Shown: positions 45,945 to 56,603 of the stretch, in pieces
Layout: every line of letters starts with the position of its first letter
Position numbering within the stretch: the first letter of the stretch is position 1
Source of the DNA: Aphrophora alni
Lineage: Eukaryota > Arthropoda > Insecta > Hemiptera > Aphrophoridae
Reading direction: 5' to 3'
Assembly (NCBI GenBank): GCA_963513935.1
Contig: OY740769.1
Location: 72,867,712-72,931,711, forward strand
Length of the DNA stretch: 64,000 nucleotides
Notes under the pieces: generated by a model
What the model was told of the DNA's origin: nothing
What the model saw: the letters and a program-made list of their open reading frames with translations, nothing else
Database searches by the model: none
Made by a program: the position numbers and the translations under genes

Positions 45945-48044
45945 CCCTATCAGGTTTGGGAATATAGTTTGGGGGGGGGAGACAAATTTACAATAATTCG
46001 TATTGTCCCACACATAACATATACCAACTCTTCTACAGGTTTACAAAGTCAATTATTACATCCTTTCTTCTCTTTATCCCTATTCACTATCTATACTTCC
46101 AGGAGCAATTTAGCTGTGATACTTTATTACTACAACTTATAGAAAATAACATGGACTATTGGCTATGTATATTAATGGGTTGCACTTTACAATATTGCAC
46201 GACTAAGGACCGTTAATTTAGAAAACTGATCCAGAATATATTTCGTCACTGCAGTCTTAATCTCACCTGTTGTGTTGTAATTACTATTTTCTTTAACATT
46301 ACATTAGTTGCTAACAAGTCAGTTTATTCATTTAATTATCGTATGTTTATTTTTATGGGGACCCCCAAGGTGTCTCAATTTCCCCGCCCCTATTTTCAAA
46401 ATTTTACATAAAAAATAAGTAACATCGCAATTTTTTCTAAATATTAAAGATATTTTGTATACTCGGTATCTTTGAATAACTAATAAAGGTTGTTTACATT
46501 CGATCGTAGCCAATAACTTGCGTTTTTATGAATAAATTTGCCTAAAAATAAATCCAAATCTACGAGTCCCAGTTAAAATTATTTTACCCAATATGTTAGC
46601 TCGATTCCATGACAACACTATCCAGATGACATTTGGAGTAGATACTTTATAATCAATCAACTTTAAGACCTTGAGAACGTATTGACGGCCGAATTGTGCA
46701 ATCATGTAGTGAGAGCTTTTACAGCTGCAACAATTAGCCTTATCTATACAAGAGAGAGGGAGAAGAGGAAAGTTGCATTGATAACAGAGAGCGCTACATT
46801 TGCCCACACACAACGTCCTCAGGTCTAGTCTAATCATCCGTTGACTGTTATTTTCCATTTAAAAAAACTAAGAGTTTTTACTGTTTCTGAGGTGAGAAAG
46901 TAATTGATTCTATAATCAACGAGAGAAAATTTTAATAAATTTTGGGTCTAAGAAAATAAATAAAGATACCACATGTATCATACATAATAACTGTGCAAAA
47001 ACATTGCGTTAACCTTCTCATAGACCCATCTACAAAAAAAAAATTATTTGTCGCTATATCTTGGAAAATGTCTCTATTTTTATTATAAGTGGGGGGGGGG
47101 GGTTGCCCATGTACATCATATGGAGATAAGTTGGTATTAAAGGGTCTCCTTTAATCAATTTTAAAAAAAATTGTAAACAAATATTTTAAAAGATATTTGT
47201 ATATTTAAAATGAGTTTGCTTCGCTTATGTCCAATTGGAATCGTATTTCATTGTAATCGAGGTTTTAATTATGACGTGTCACGACGGTCAGGGTTCATTT
47301 TGTTTTTTCCAATAATTCCTGAACCGTGATTTTCTATTAGTCTACTTGGAATGTGGAGCTAAAGTTGTGAAATCGAAATTGTTGAGTTGATTTTGAAATA
47401 TTATGCCTTTTATAACAACTTCGTGGACGATTTTTTAGTATTTGTTTTTATATAAAACTCGGAGACCGGCATTTTTGGGAATATGGCGACTATAAGTTTT
47501 GTTTAGGTCCTTACGCCCAATATATTTTAGCAAAATTTTAATAAATCTAAATTTTTTATCTTATGGCTGCTAACTACAAATTTTGTGTTATAAAAATGTC
47601 AAAAAGCTTAAGATTAGGAAAATTAATTAAACATACCAAATTAGGTTAAAATAAGTCCTCTTGTAGAGCACTACACATGCAACAGTCAGATATCATTCCT
47701 AAATCTCTTTTTGAGTCAAGGGGCCAAACAATCAGATATTTCCGGATAAAACGCAAGGAACTGTTTATTCTGCTTAAAATAAAATAGGTTACACTTTATG
47801 GCTAGGTAGATCATCAGAAATGCATTGAGCGTAATACTGATGATTCACTCCTCTTTGTACAGGTTTTATTGGTAAGTCGTTTAACAATGTTTGTCAACCT
47901 CTGCTTACTGTGTTTATGCAATGTTGCAAACACAACAACTGAACGTAGGCGTTCTACTTCACCTCGTTGTCAACAATTAGTCAACGCTAGGAGGCGTGCC
48001 ATATGTACAGAATGTTGAGTTTTGTGCGCACTTTGCCCTCTCTA
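45945..48044. other. 2.1 kb without a supported gene
   Basis: A minus-strand 110-codon frame (46526-46858) contains a strong pyrimidine-rich acceptor-like tract (CTTCTCCCTCTCTCTTGTATAG read on the minus strand, near 46730-46755), but the sequence on either side matches no family. Runs of G occur at about 45971-45979 and 47091-47102. Confidence 0.4.
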
Positions 48045-48425
48045 TCATAATAGCTTTATAAGAATAAAATAATAGACCTATAACTCTCGAATCTAATAGC
48101 ATCAAAGAACAAGAGTTGGTAAAGAGAGACTGGAAACGCAAAACAATATTAAGTTTAAACCAAATTATCTAAAATTATAAGAAGACAGAAAGGTGTTTAT
48201 GGTATAAAGTCACAGTTTAGATGAGCGAGACACGAAATGAACGTTTTTTGTTGTAGTAACAGCCATATAAAGAAATTATTTTCAAAAACTTCTGTTTATA
48301 TTGGTTACCTTTCAATTGAATGTTCGTATCTAACCCAAGACTACTTGAAGAAAGGTGTAGGTCCAGCTGGGTTCCCTTGGGATTGCTAAGTCCCTGAGGA
48401 GTCGTGGAGTTGCTACACTAACAGC
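48045..48425 (-). repeat. SINE-like repeat A, copy 6, split by about 170 bp
   Basis: The first part (48045-48150) has CTCTCGAATCTAATAGCATC and AAAGAACAAGAGTTGG. The second part (48325-48425) resumes with GTATCTAACCCAAGACTACT, GTCCAGCTGGGTTCCC and AGTCCCTGAGG. The intervening 170 bp is unrelated to the family and is a candidate later insertion. Confidence 0.55.
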
Positions 48426-48596
48426 GGCGAATCAGTTCTATTGTTCAAAATGTAATAGTCATACGTTCAATGTATTTATTCCTTATTTCGTTGACAAAAT
48501 CAAATAATCAGTTCTGCCATAATAATCAAAATACAAAGTTTCTATTAAATTATCAGGATTACATATATTTAGATGTAATAGTTATTTCATCATTAG

Positions 48597-48686
48597 GACC
48601 AAAAGTGAAGCTTTTCGATACAAGCATAAGTTTATCGCGGAGCCGAGGCCGGAAAATGAGCGAGGATCGAAAAGCTTCTTTTGGTC
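48597..48686. repeat. Long imperfect hairpin (arms about 21-23 bp, core 13 bp perfect)
   Basis: GACCAAAAGTGAAGCTTTTC (48597-48616, arm to 48619) pairs with 48666-48686. The inner 13 bp (GAAGCTTTTCGAT / complement) are perfect. Weaker complementarity extends outward through TTCATCA to about 48580 and 48705. The loop is GC-rich (GCGGAGCCGAGGCCGG). It lies within a 127-codon frame (48470-48853) that has no domain. Confidence 0.75.
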
Positions 48687-48890
48687 GAAGTGATGAACTA
48701 TATTTTTCGTTATACTGCAAATACTATAAGAAAACAATTCCACAAAAACTAAAATGTTATAATCTATTTACCTTCAAATCGATGGTAACAGCTGTTTTAA
48801 CGGTTATTTACAATCGAGAGTTTCGGTTGTTTTTCTTAAACAATGTACTTTAATAAACTTTCTAAAATTATATATTCCTATAAGTTAAAT

Positions 48891-48901
48891 ATTAATATAT
48901 A

Positions 48902-48946
<45 letters not shown>
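48891..48946. repeat. (TA)n microsatellite
   Basis: Nearly pure TA dinucleotides with two ATTAAT interruptions at the left end. Confidence 0.95.
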
Positions 48947-48948
<2 letters not shown>

Positions 48949-49504
48949 TCTCGACATTCAACTAAAATTACTCGTTTTATTCAAGTGAGGTTGAATAATA
49001 AATATATTTTGATTTCATCCAAGGCTACGTCGAGTTGACAAGACAAAGATTTTTTGAAAATAAACAAACCAAAGGAAGGAAAAACATGTGCTTAGTTGAA
49101 TATAAAGCCACTGACAAGGTCGGCTAAATTTGGATTCATTCAGATCTAAAACGAAAACATGGCGCACATAACTTTGCAGATCAAGGTTATTGTGGACTAG
49201 AATTTTAAGAGGATGAAAACTGCGTCGGTTGGAATTAATTTATATATCATTTTGAGGGTCGTAAATATAATATAAGAGTTATGAAACAGAACCTTCCATC
49301 AGAAGATAAATGTACTTCGGTAACTTATTCAATACATCTAAGATTAAGAACATAATTTAAATAGATTTTCACTTGGTTAAGTAATTCTTGGAATCTGATG
49401 CTGGTTTCTTAGGCAAACGACCAGATCAGTTTGGGGCCTGGTTGTTGTAGTCGTATTTTATAAAATGGCCAGAAACTCAACTGTAATTTTTGTTTCTTGT
49501 TGTT
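48947..49504. other. No gene seen
   Basis: AT-rich sequence between the TA tract and SINE-like copy 7. Confidence 0.4.
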
Positions 49505-49682
49505 TAGAGACGAAAACCTCTAGTTCATCATCGCCTTATAAATGAAGGGGGGGGGGAGAACGTAAAATAAAGACTCCTAGCCCTTTAATACAGTCAGAGT
49601 CAAAAGACAACATGAATTGGTCAAGAAAACCTGATAGGAAAGATGGATGAGAGGGATCTAACCCAAGACTATATATTTTTGG
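49505..49682 (-). repeat. SINE-like repeat A, copy 7
   Basis: GACGAAAACCTCTAGTTCAT, CATCGCCTTATAAA, GTAAAATAAAGACTCCTAGC, GAGAGGGATCTAACCCAAGA in family order. It carries a run of G (about 49547-49555). Confidence 0.65.
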
Positions 49683-49904
49683 TTTTTAGGTTCTTTGTAA
49701 AATCCAAGTATCACCAAAATCAGTAAAAATCAACATTATCTTAGTGTTAATTGAAACATAAATTCAATTTCTTCAACCAAAGAACTCGGTGTCACCACTT
49801 TATCGTGGACCTGCGGCAGTGATACAATTAAAACGTTATCATGACGATAAGAAAAATTTACAACGGACATTTATTATTTTTTCTTGTTCAAATGCGAAAA
49901 AACT

Positions 49905-50092
49905 TTCAATGATCATAGCCTTATAAAAAAGAGAAAGAAAATAAATCAAATAATGATCATTAGCCTTCGAATAATCTAATAGCATCAGGATCGGGCGAAA
50001 ACAAGAGATGGAAGAGAGGGATCTAACCCAAGGTGTAGATCCAATCAGGATTACCACGCCTTTACTCCTGTATAAGTGAGTCCCTTAAGGCT
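49905..50092 (-). repeat. SINE-like repeat A, copy 8
   Basis: AGCCTTCGAATAATCTAATA, GCATCAGGATCGG, GAGAGGGATCTAACCCAAGG, GTAGATCCAATCAGGAT and GTGAGTCCCTTAAGG. It lies about 220 bp from copy 7 in the same orientation. Together they bracket a short unique spacer. Confidence 0.65.
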
Positions 50093-50837
50093 CACTACAA
50101 TTTGATCTTGTGAACCAAACTAAAACAAAAATCGTAGCTTGGTTACTAGTGCTCCTCCGCTTTCATTAGTCATATTTGAAAACGAGTGTAAAGTAAAGAT
50201 GTTATTTAGAAACACTTCCGTTTAAAATTATTACTGTGTTGTCTTTTTTCGTAGAAGTACTGTAGAGGTAAAAAAAAAACCCAATTATTGTTTCCATAAA
50301 CTAGAAAAATGTGAACATAGATGTTGTTTGTTTTACTACATGAGGTTATTTTTACACCATTAATCTTGCCAAAAAGAATATTAAATCCGTAAAAATAAAG
50401 TTGAGGCTAGTTCTTACGTTACGGTAAGAGATAGTTTGCTGGGTCACTGTTAATGTCATACTAATGAATGAATCATATACTTTGTATATTTTTCTGCATG
50501 TGTTTGCTTTTTTTTTTGTTTTGCAACAACTCGGAGCAGCTTTAGTAACCTTTACACTTTACACTCCTACGCCGTGATAAGCTATTGCAATTAATTCAGT
50601 AAACAATATCTATAAATATTTCATCGAGTTGTGAGTGTAGGCCACCTTCCCATGCATTAACTTGTGTAGTTATGTGTCCTTCTACCACAAGCCAAGGTCG
50701 ATAAAGCTTTAGTCTGCCGAGTAAGATAAGATCTTATCTAATTACAGTTAATGTATTCCTGTACTTTATATTTCTCCTGCTATCACCGATTCCTGTTTTA
50801 GTGGTCAAGTATGCAGAAATTTAAAAAAAGGGAATTC
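50093..50837. other. No gene seen
   Basis: AT-rich, no supported frame or inverted repeat. Confidence 0.4.
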
Positions 50838-51189
50838 CGGTAGCCTCAGACTAGGATTGTGTCTGGTGTAAGGGGTGTGTCCTCCCTTCTACTTGCTTCC
50901 CTAGCCCTACTTGACGGTATAACCCATTACAAGAAAACTAGGTACACAAATTACTGCTTAGCTACATTTAATTTAAAAGTTACAACTTCGTGGCAGACTT
51001 TTGTAAACGTTTTATTCTTATTTACACCGATAAAAAGAAACGAAAGTAGGGTACGCGTTTATACAGAAGCATTTGAAGTTTATATATTTTTTATTGGGGT
51101 TGTACCGTTGAAAGTAAACGCAACAAACAAAGTGTGGGGGACCCTCTTTTCCTCTCCACCCCATACATATTCCTACCTTGAGGATACTA
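50838..51189 (+). mobile_element. MITE family B, copy 4 (352 bp)
   Basis: Begins CGGTAGCCTCAGACTAGGAT (first bases changed from CAG) and ends ACCTTGAGGATACTA followed by TA. The left TA is lost. The 122-codon frame at 50859-51227 is this element plus flank and not a gene. Confidence 0.8.
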
Positions 51190-51558
51190 TACGTTTTATA
51201 TCCTTGTGCAAGTCTTTGAAAATTTGAAATGTCAAATTATACAAATATTTAATGACAGCTCTTATTCCGTAAATTTTTCTTTTAATTGCTATTTAGACGG
51301 TGACTAAGTTTACATTTCACCAATACTTTATAGAAATTTAGCCTTTTTAAACAGCGTTAAGTACTTCTACGTACATCAGAATGAAAGTTGTTGGGGGCTT
51401 AATGACCAAAGAAAAAATCAGAGTTTTTAAAATGGCTGCTTTGGGTTGGGGGGGGGGGACTAGAGGTGGTTTAATAAAATTAAAGTTTCTACTTATTTGT
51501 TTTTTTTTATAGTAGAAGCATACCAATTTTTTTACTGATTATGGTCAAATTTAAAATA
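51190..51558. other. Spacer between two MITE B copies
   Basis: AT-rich with a run of 10 G near 51449; no gene seen. Confidence 0.4.
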
Positions 51559-51907
51559 CAGTAACCTCAGACTGTGTGTCTGGTGTAATGGGCGTGTCCT
51601 CCCTTTTACTTTTTTCCCTAACCTGAGTAGGCGGTACAACCCATTCCAAGAAAACTAGGTACACAATTACTGCTTAGTTACATTTAATTCTAAGTATAAG
51701 TTAATTCTTAAAAGTTTAATTTTGTAAACGTTTTATTTTTATTTACACCGATAAAAGAAACGAAAGTAGGGTAGGCGTTTACACAGAAGCATTTGAGGTA
51801 TATATTTTTTTATTGGCGTTGTTCCGCTGAAAGCATACGCAACAAACACAGTGTGGGGCCCCTCTTTTCCTCTCCACCCCAGACACATTCCTACCTTGAG
51901 GATACTG
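51559..51907 (+). mobile_element. MITE family B, copy 5 (349 bp)
   Basis: TA-flanked (51557-51558, 51908-51909). It begins CAGTAACCTCAGACTG and ends CCTACCTTGAGGATACTG. It shares with copy 2 the TTAATTCTTAAAAGTTTAAT insert near the middle, so copies 2 and 5 belong to one sub-lineage distinct from copies 1, 3 and 4. Confidence 0.85.
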
Positions 51908-54900
51908 TACGTCTATACATTTTCCAAAAAGTGATAAATACAAATTTCATTAAATTTGGTTCTTAAATATCTGAACTACAAATATGGCCAGAGATGATGC
52001 CCTATATGCGCTCTGTATCAACGCCTATTTTCATTAATCTCATTCGAAAGTTATTGTATGATTAGATATGAGATTCTGATGGCCATGACGGAGCACATTT
52101 AGTGTTTCCAACTTTGGGCAACACAAGTTAAACTTATTTTAAAACAAAATGGAAATTATATAAAACTGTTGAAAGTGGCTATTAGTATGGTGAGTCTAAT
52201 GGCAGTGATAGTTCCACGCACGCACACGACGATATACAATATTACAACATCGAGAACCGTGTGAAGCGACCAGTCCAGTGGAAACATGACAGAAAGAGTG
52301 AAAGCTGCAGTCGCACTTTTCTTTTCCTACTTTCACTGACCATTGGTCGTCAAGACAAGAACTATTCCATTAGAAATCCGCGTCATTACTAGTGGAATCA
52401 ATTTTATTTCTTTTAGTACATTTATTGTTTTTATGCAACTCTACAGTTAATTGTTTAATCAAACAATAAAACTTTATCTCCGTAAAACCAATTTATAACA
52501 GATCAACTGACTTAGATCATAACTTACAGAACTAATGTGTCTATAGAACCAACAGTTTGGAGAAATTGGCTTTCATAAAAGTAGGTCAAAAATGCAAATA
52601 TTTTCTACTTTTTAATTCTATATTTCCTTTATACGTATATTTCTTGAAAATTTGAAGATAAATGTCTTTCTCTTTTAATGTTTTCTAAATTGTTTCTTGT
52701 TAAGAATAAAACTTCAAAAAACGGGTTTCATAATTACACAGTGAAATCAATGATGAAGCTCTGAAACTATATGAGATTTAGTAGTTTGACTGATTTTTAT
52801 TTTAAGAAAGTGTGAAATGAACAAAAGTTTTAAATTTGAGTGTTGTCTACATACTTAACAAATTTGTTACACATTAAATAATTACAATTTTGTTAATATT
52901 TTAACAGTAATAATTTCGAGACGAACATTAGTGCCAAATTTAAAAATTGTGGAAATGTTTGATTCATCTAAATAGCGGAGACGGGGTGGAGTTTTCCATA
53001 TGAATTTCTTACAGTGAGAATTGATGAAAAGAGGTTCTCCCATTTCATTTTTTACTAAATTTTACGAAGTTTTATGTTTTGTTTTTCAGGTGTAAAGACG
53101 AAATTTAAAAACCGGTTTTCAATAATGCACAATTAGACTACAGATTCAAGATTAGTAAAAGTTGCATAATAATTCATTGGTTATGGCACGGAACTCTGCA
53201 TACACTTTTTTTGTGAATTTCTTCTAAAATAAATAATTATTAATATTTCGAATGATAACAACCGCACAGAGGTTTGTTTCTTGTGTGGCCTTGAAGGAAT
53301 CTATCGAATTTTAGAAGTATGATAAAACAATGATTTAAAAATGGTGACCATTAAGAGTAGTTTTTTTTAACGACATTTATTTTTAGTAATTGAATTTATA
53401 ATACTTTTACTTAGGTACTAATTATAGAGTTTTAATTTAGGGTAATATTGTAGCAACCCCAATTCGCTATAAATAACGGTTGCCAAAATTATTAACTTTT
53501 TGAAATTTTAATGGTCGTGTTCAAAGTTAAAAAATCGGGACTATAATATGAAATATGCATAAAATATTCATTGTAATTCATCATTTAATGGGGATATTTG
53601 AACCAAAACTGAATGTTAACTATTTGTTTGTGTATTGAACATACAATCGATATTGGGAACCAGTATGGAAGGCCTGTGAAAGTTTGGCTTTAAAGACCTA
53701 GACCTACTGAAACCCAACCTTGACCCAGTCTAACATACCCGGAACTGAAACTTGGCAACTTGCCAGCGTATACACTTCGATGCTATTTTTTAATTCGGTT
53801 TTATATGTGTACACGAAATGTACTATTGGCTGTTGTGCAATGGTTTCTATCGTAAAAACATTCTAGGCAGCATATGTTTTATTTTACGTGTTGTGGGTTT
53901 GATCTTAAAACTAACCAAGCTTTCCTCTGAAGGATTCAAACTTAAGGTGGAGTTATTGTGTTTATAAAATTCTTAATTGTAATTTTATAATTAGACATAA
54001 TAATGAAAGCTGTAAATAAACTATATAATTTTGCGATGTAGTTGAAAGATACCTTTTAAATTTTTGTAATAATTTTAGAAATATATAGTGGTACTTCGGC
54101 CTATGTTGTGAATGTGGTAGTGAGGTAGTGTATTAAAAAAAAAAGTTTCTGAATTAATTTAGAAGAGAATGTTGTTGGGTATTTGAATAGACTACAACTA
54201 AAATCTGCAATACTTTTCAGAGACAAATTTTGTGATATTTGGTTCGGGCGTTTTAACTCATTTTGGCGTGGAATTTATAGAAAAATATAGTATATTTTTG
54301 TAGTTTGTGGACTGTTTGAAAATGTTCACTTTCTGAACAATTTTGTTATATGTTTCGTATAATAAAAAAAATGTGTGTCGTATATGTGTCGTTGATAGGT
54401 TTTGACTTACTATCAACGTGTATGTTTAAGAAACTGTTATTTTGATATGATAATCTTCAAAATAAATTATTGCTGGTATTATGAATATTTAATATTCAAG
54501 TATGAATAAACAAGTTCAATGAATATTTAAAATTACGAATGTTGAATTTTACTACATGTGACATTTGTAAATTCACAAGTTAATTTAGGAAATATTTAAA
54601 ATTAATTACTGTTGTGTTAAAGCAATTAAAAAGTGGTAAAAAAAGTTAGTTCAAAGTAAAAACATTATTTACAAATTGTACAAAACTATTTTAATAGTTC
54701 CGAATATTAAAGTTAAGTTAATCTTTTATCTACATTATCAGTCTAATTATAAATTTTTCTTACCCAGTATACTTAATACAGGTAGGTATGATATCTGCAA
54801 CAACAAAATTGACATTTTTTAAAAGTCATAACCTATCAAAAGACATCCACTTGTCCTTTGTTGGCTTCGTCCTTATAAGTTGGTTAGGAACTTTAAATAA

Positions 54901-55997
54901 ATTATAATGAATTATAGGACTTGAATTTGGTGTAGAAGACTCATAGAAATCTATAAAAATCGGATAAATCCAACTCATTTGTAGGGCATTTAAAACAGTT
55001 TTTGTTAATCTCTTTCGTCTAATTCACCATACAGTACAGCATACTAAATTAAGTCAAAATGTTGTATGTGTAATTTAACCAACGATACAAGAAAAATAAT
55101 TATTAATATTGTAATTTATCTCTCAAAAATGTGTTATACTTACAGTTACGAAACCTGATAGAGTCAAGTCATGTTGTAGACACCCGCCGAGTTCGCTAAC
55201 AACAGAGCAGACAGATTTTAGTAAACCGTGTTAAGTTTTTCAACATAACAGTGGCTGGGTTAGTAACACGATGACGACCACGAAATTATTCCTGTATTTT
55301 ATACCATAGATAGGTTATAGGAGATAATGAAACAGTGTGCGGGTTCACAAATTGCATCTACGCATATTTCTTGTTTCCAATATGCCAATGGCAACCATTT
55401 TACTTGAGTTTATGTTGCAATTAATGTAGTGTATATAACCATAACGTACAATATCCCGCGGGAGAAAGTTATCATTCCGAGAGTGAGAGTGAAAGCACAC
55501 TTTTCCTTCGCGGGAAATATCTGACTCGGATTTTAATCTCATTGATAACACACAAGTACAGTTAGTTCTATTGTTAGTTGAATTTTATATTGGTAAATAA
55601 TCTTACGGATTCATCCACACAATTCCCATTGTTCTGTGTTATATATATAAAAAAGTGAAATTTAGTGTAATTTCATTGTTCTTAAAATCTAGCCACTCTC
55701 TTTCTTCAAGAAATAATTCGTCAAGGTGTTCGATAAAAAATAAAAACAATATTAAAATAATAATAATAAATATAGTAAAATAATAATGGAAAAAGAAACA
55801 ATACATATAATTTTACTGTATATAGCCAATTATTGTTAGTAGGGGAAAAAGGAGGGATTCATTTTTATGGAAGTCAATATTATTAAGGGGACTAAAAAAT
55901 ATTTTCGAAAAAACGTTCTTTTGTCGATTGAATGCAAAGTACGATAGCTGTTCAAAAATTAAAAGATACTTGAAATTTGTTGTTTTTTCGTTGTTGT
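51908..55997. other. 4 kb without a supported gene
   Basis: AT-rich. Acceptor-like TTTTGTTTTTCAG at about 53078-53090 precedes only about 15 open codons. A small GC-rich patch lies at 55455-55520 (CCCGCGGGAG...CGCGGG). No RNA gene or element end was recognised. Confidence 0.4.
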
Positions 55998-56232
55998 GTA
56001 AAGGTAAAACCTCTCAGTCATCATCGCCTTATAAAAACAAAGAAAAATCATAAAATAAAGACCCCCAGTCCTTGAATACTTGTAATATTATCAGGTGGGA
56101 AAAGAACAAGAGTTGGTCAAAAGAGATCTGGTAGGGAGGGATCTATACCTCGATCACATGTAGATCCAGCTAGGGTAGCTCAGGATTAACACACCTGTAC
56201 TCAACTTAGGAGAGACCCTTAGAGTTGAAATT
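55998..56232 (-). repeat. SINE-like repeat A, copy 9 (near full length)
   Basis: The best preserved copy in this orientation: AGGTAAAACCTCTCAGTCAT, CATCGCCTTATAAAA, ATAAAATAAAGACCCCCAGT, AAAGAACAAGAGTTGGTCAA, GGGAGGGATCTATACC, GTAGATCCAGCTAGGGTAGC and AGAGACCCTTAGAG. On the minus strand the first 80 bp would carry the pol III-like boxes. Confidence 0.65.
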
Positions 56233-56603
56233 TATTATGGGATCTCTTGTTCATATGAAATGACCATTTTAAACTGCTATTCGTTTATATCTTTTGAGTA
56301 TTTCTATAATGCTCTATAGTAATTCAAATTTTTCTAATTTAAATTTATTTCGTTATGGCAGTAACCTAATGTCTATATAGTGAATATAGTAAATAACATT
56401 TTTACTAAATGAGTAATTCTGGATTCTGAACTCCCAAGAAAAATTGGTTTTCGTTTAGTTATTATGAGCTAACTTTAACGGGAGTAGGTAAATAGGTTTA
56501 ATTAATTATTGTAATACTATATTAATATCTTGTTAATAAATATAAAACACCATTGATTGGACGAATAGACAACGGAACGTTTATTTGGACAAATTTATTA
56601 TAT
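56233..56603. other. No gene seen
   Basis: AT-rich flank leading into the 162-bp satellite. The last 20 bp already resemble the end of a monomer. Confidence 0.4.

Noticed and set aside
46526..46858. 110-codon minus-strand frame
   Set aside because: No domain; the acceptor-like tract inside it argues against one continuous coding exon, and neither side matches a family.
47840..47880. A 9-base micro-exon between TTTGTACAG and GTAAGTCG
   Set aside because: Strong-looking splice sites on both sides, but nothing ties it to a reading frame. A chance pair is likely in AT-rich DNA.
50859..51227. 122-codon plus-strand frame
   Set aside because: It lies almost wholly inside MITE B copy 4. Sister copies do not keep the frame.
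53078..53140. Lsm11 terminal exon after TTTTGTTTTTCAG
   Set aside because: Phase fits, but only about 15 codons follow and none resembles the Sm2 motif.
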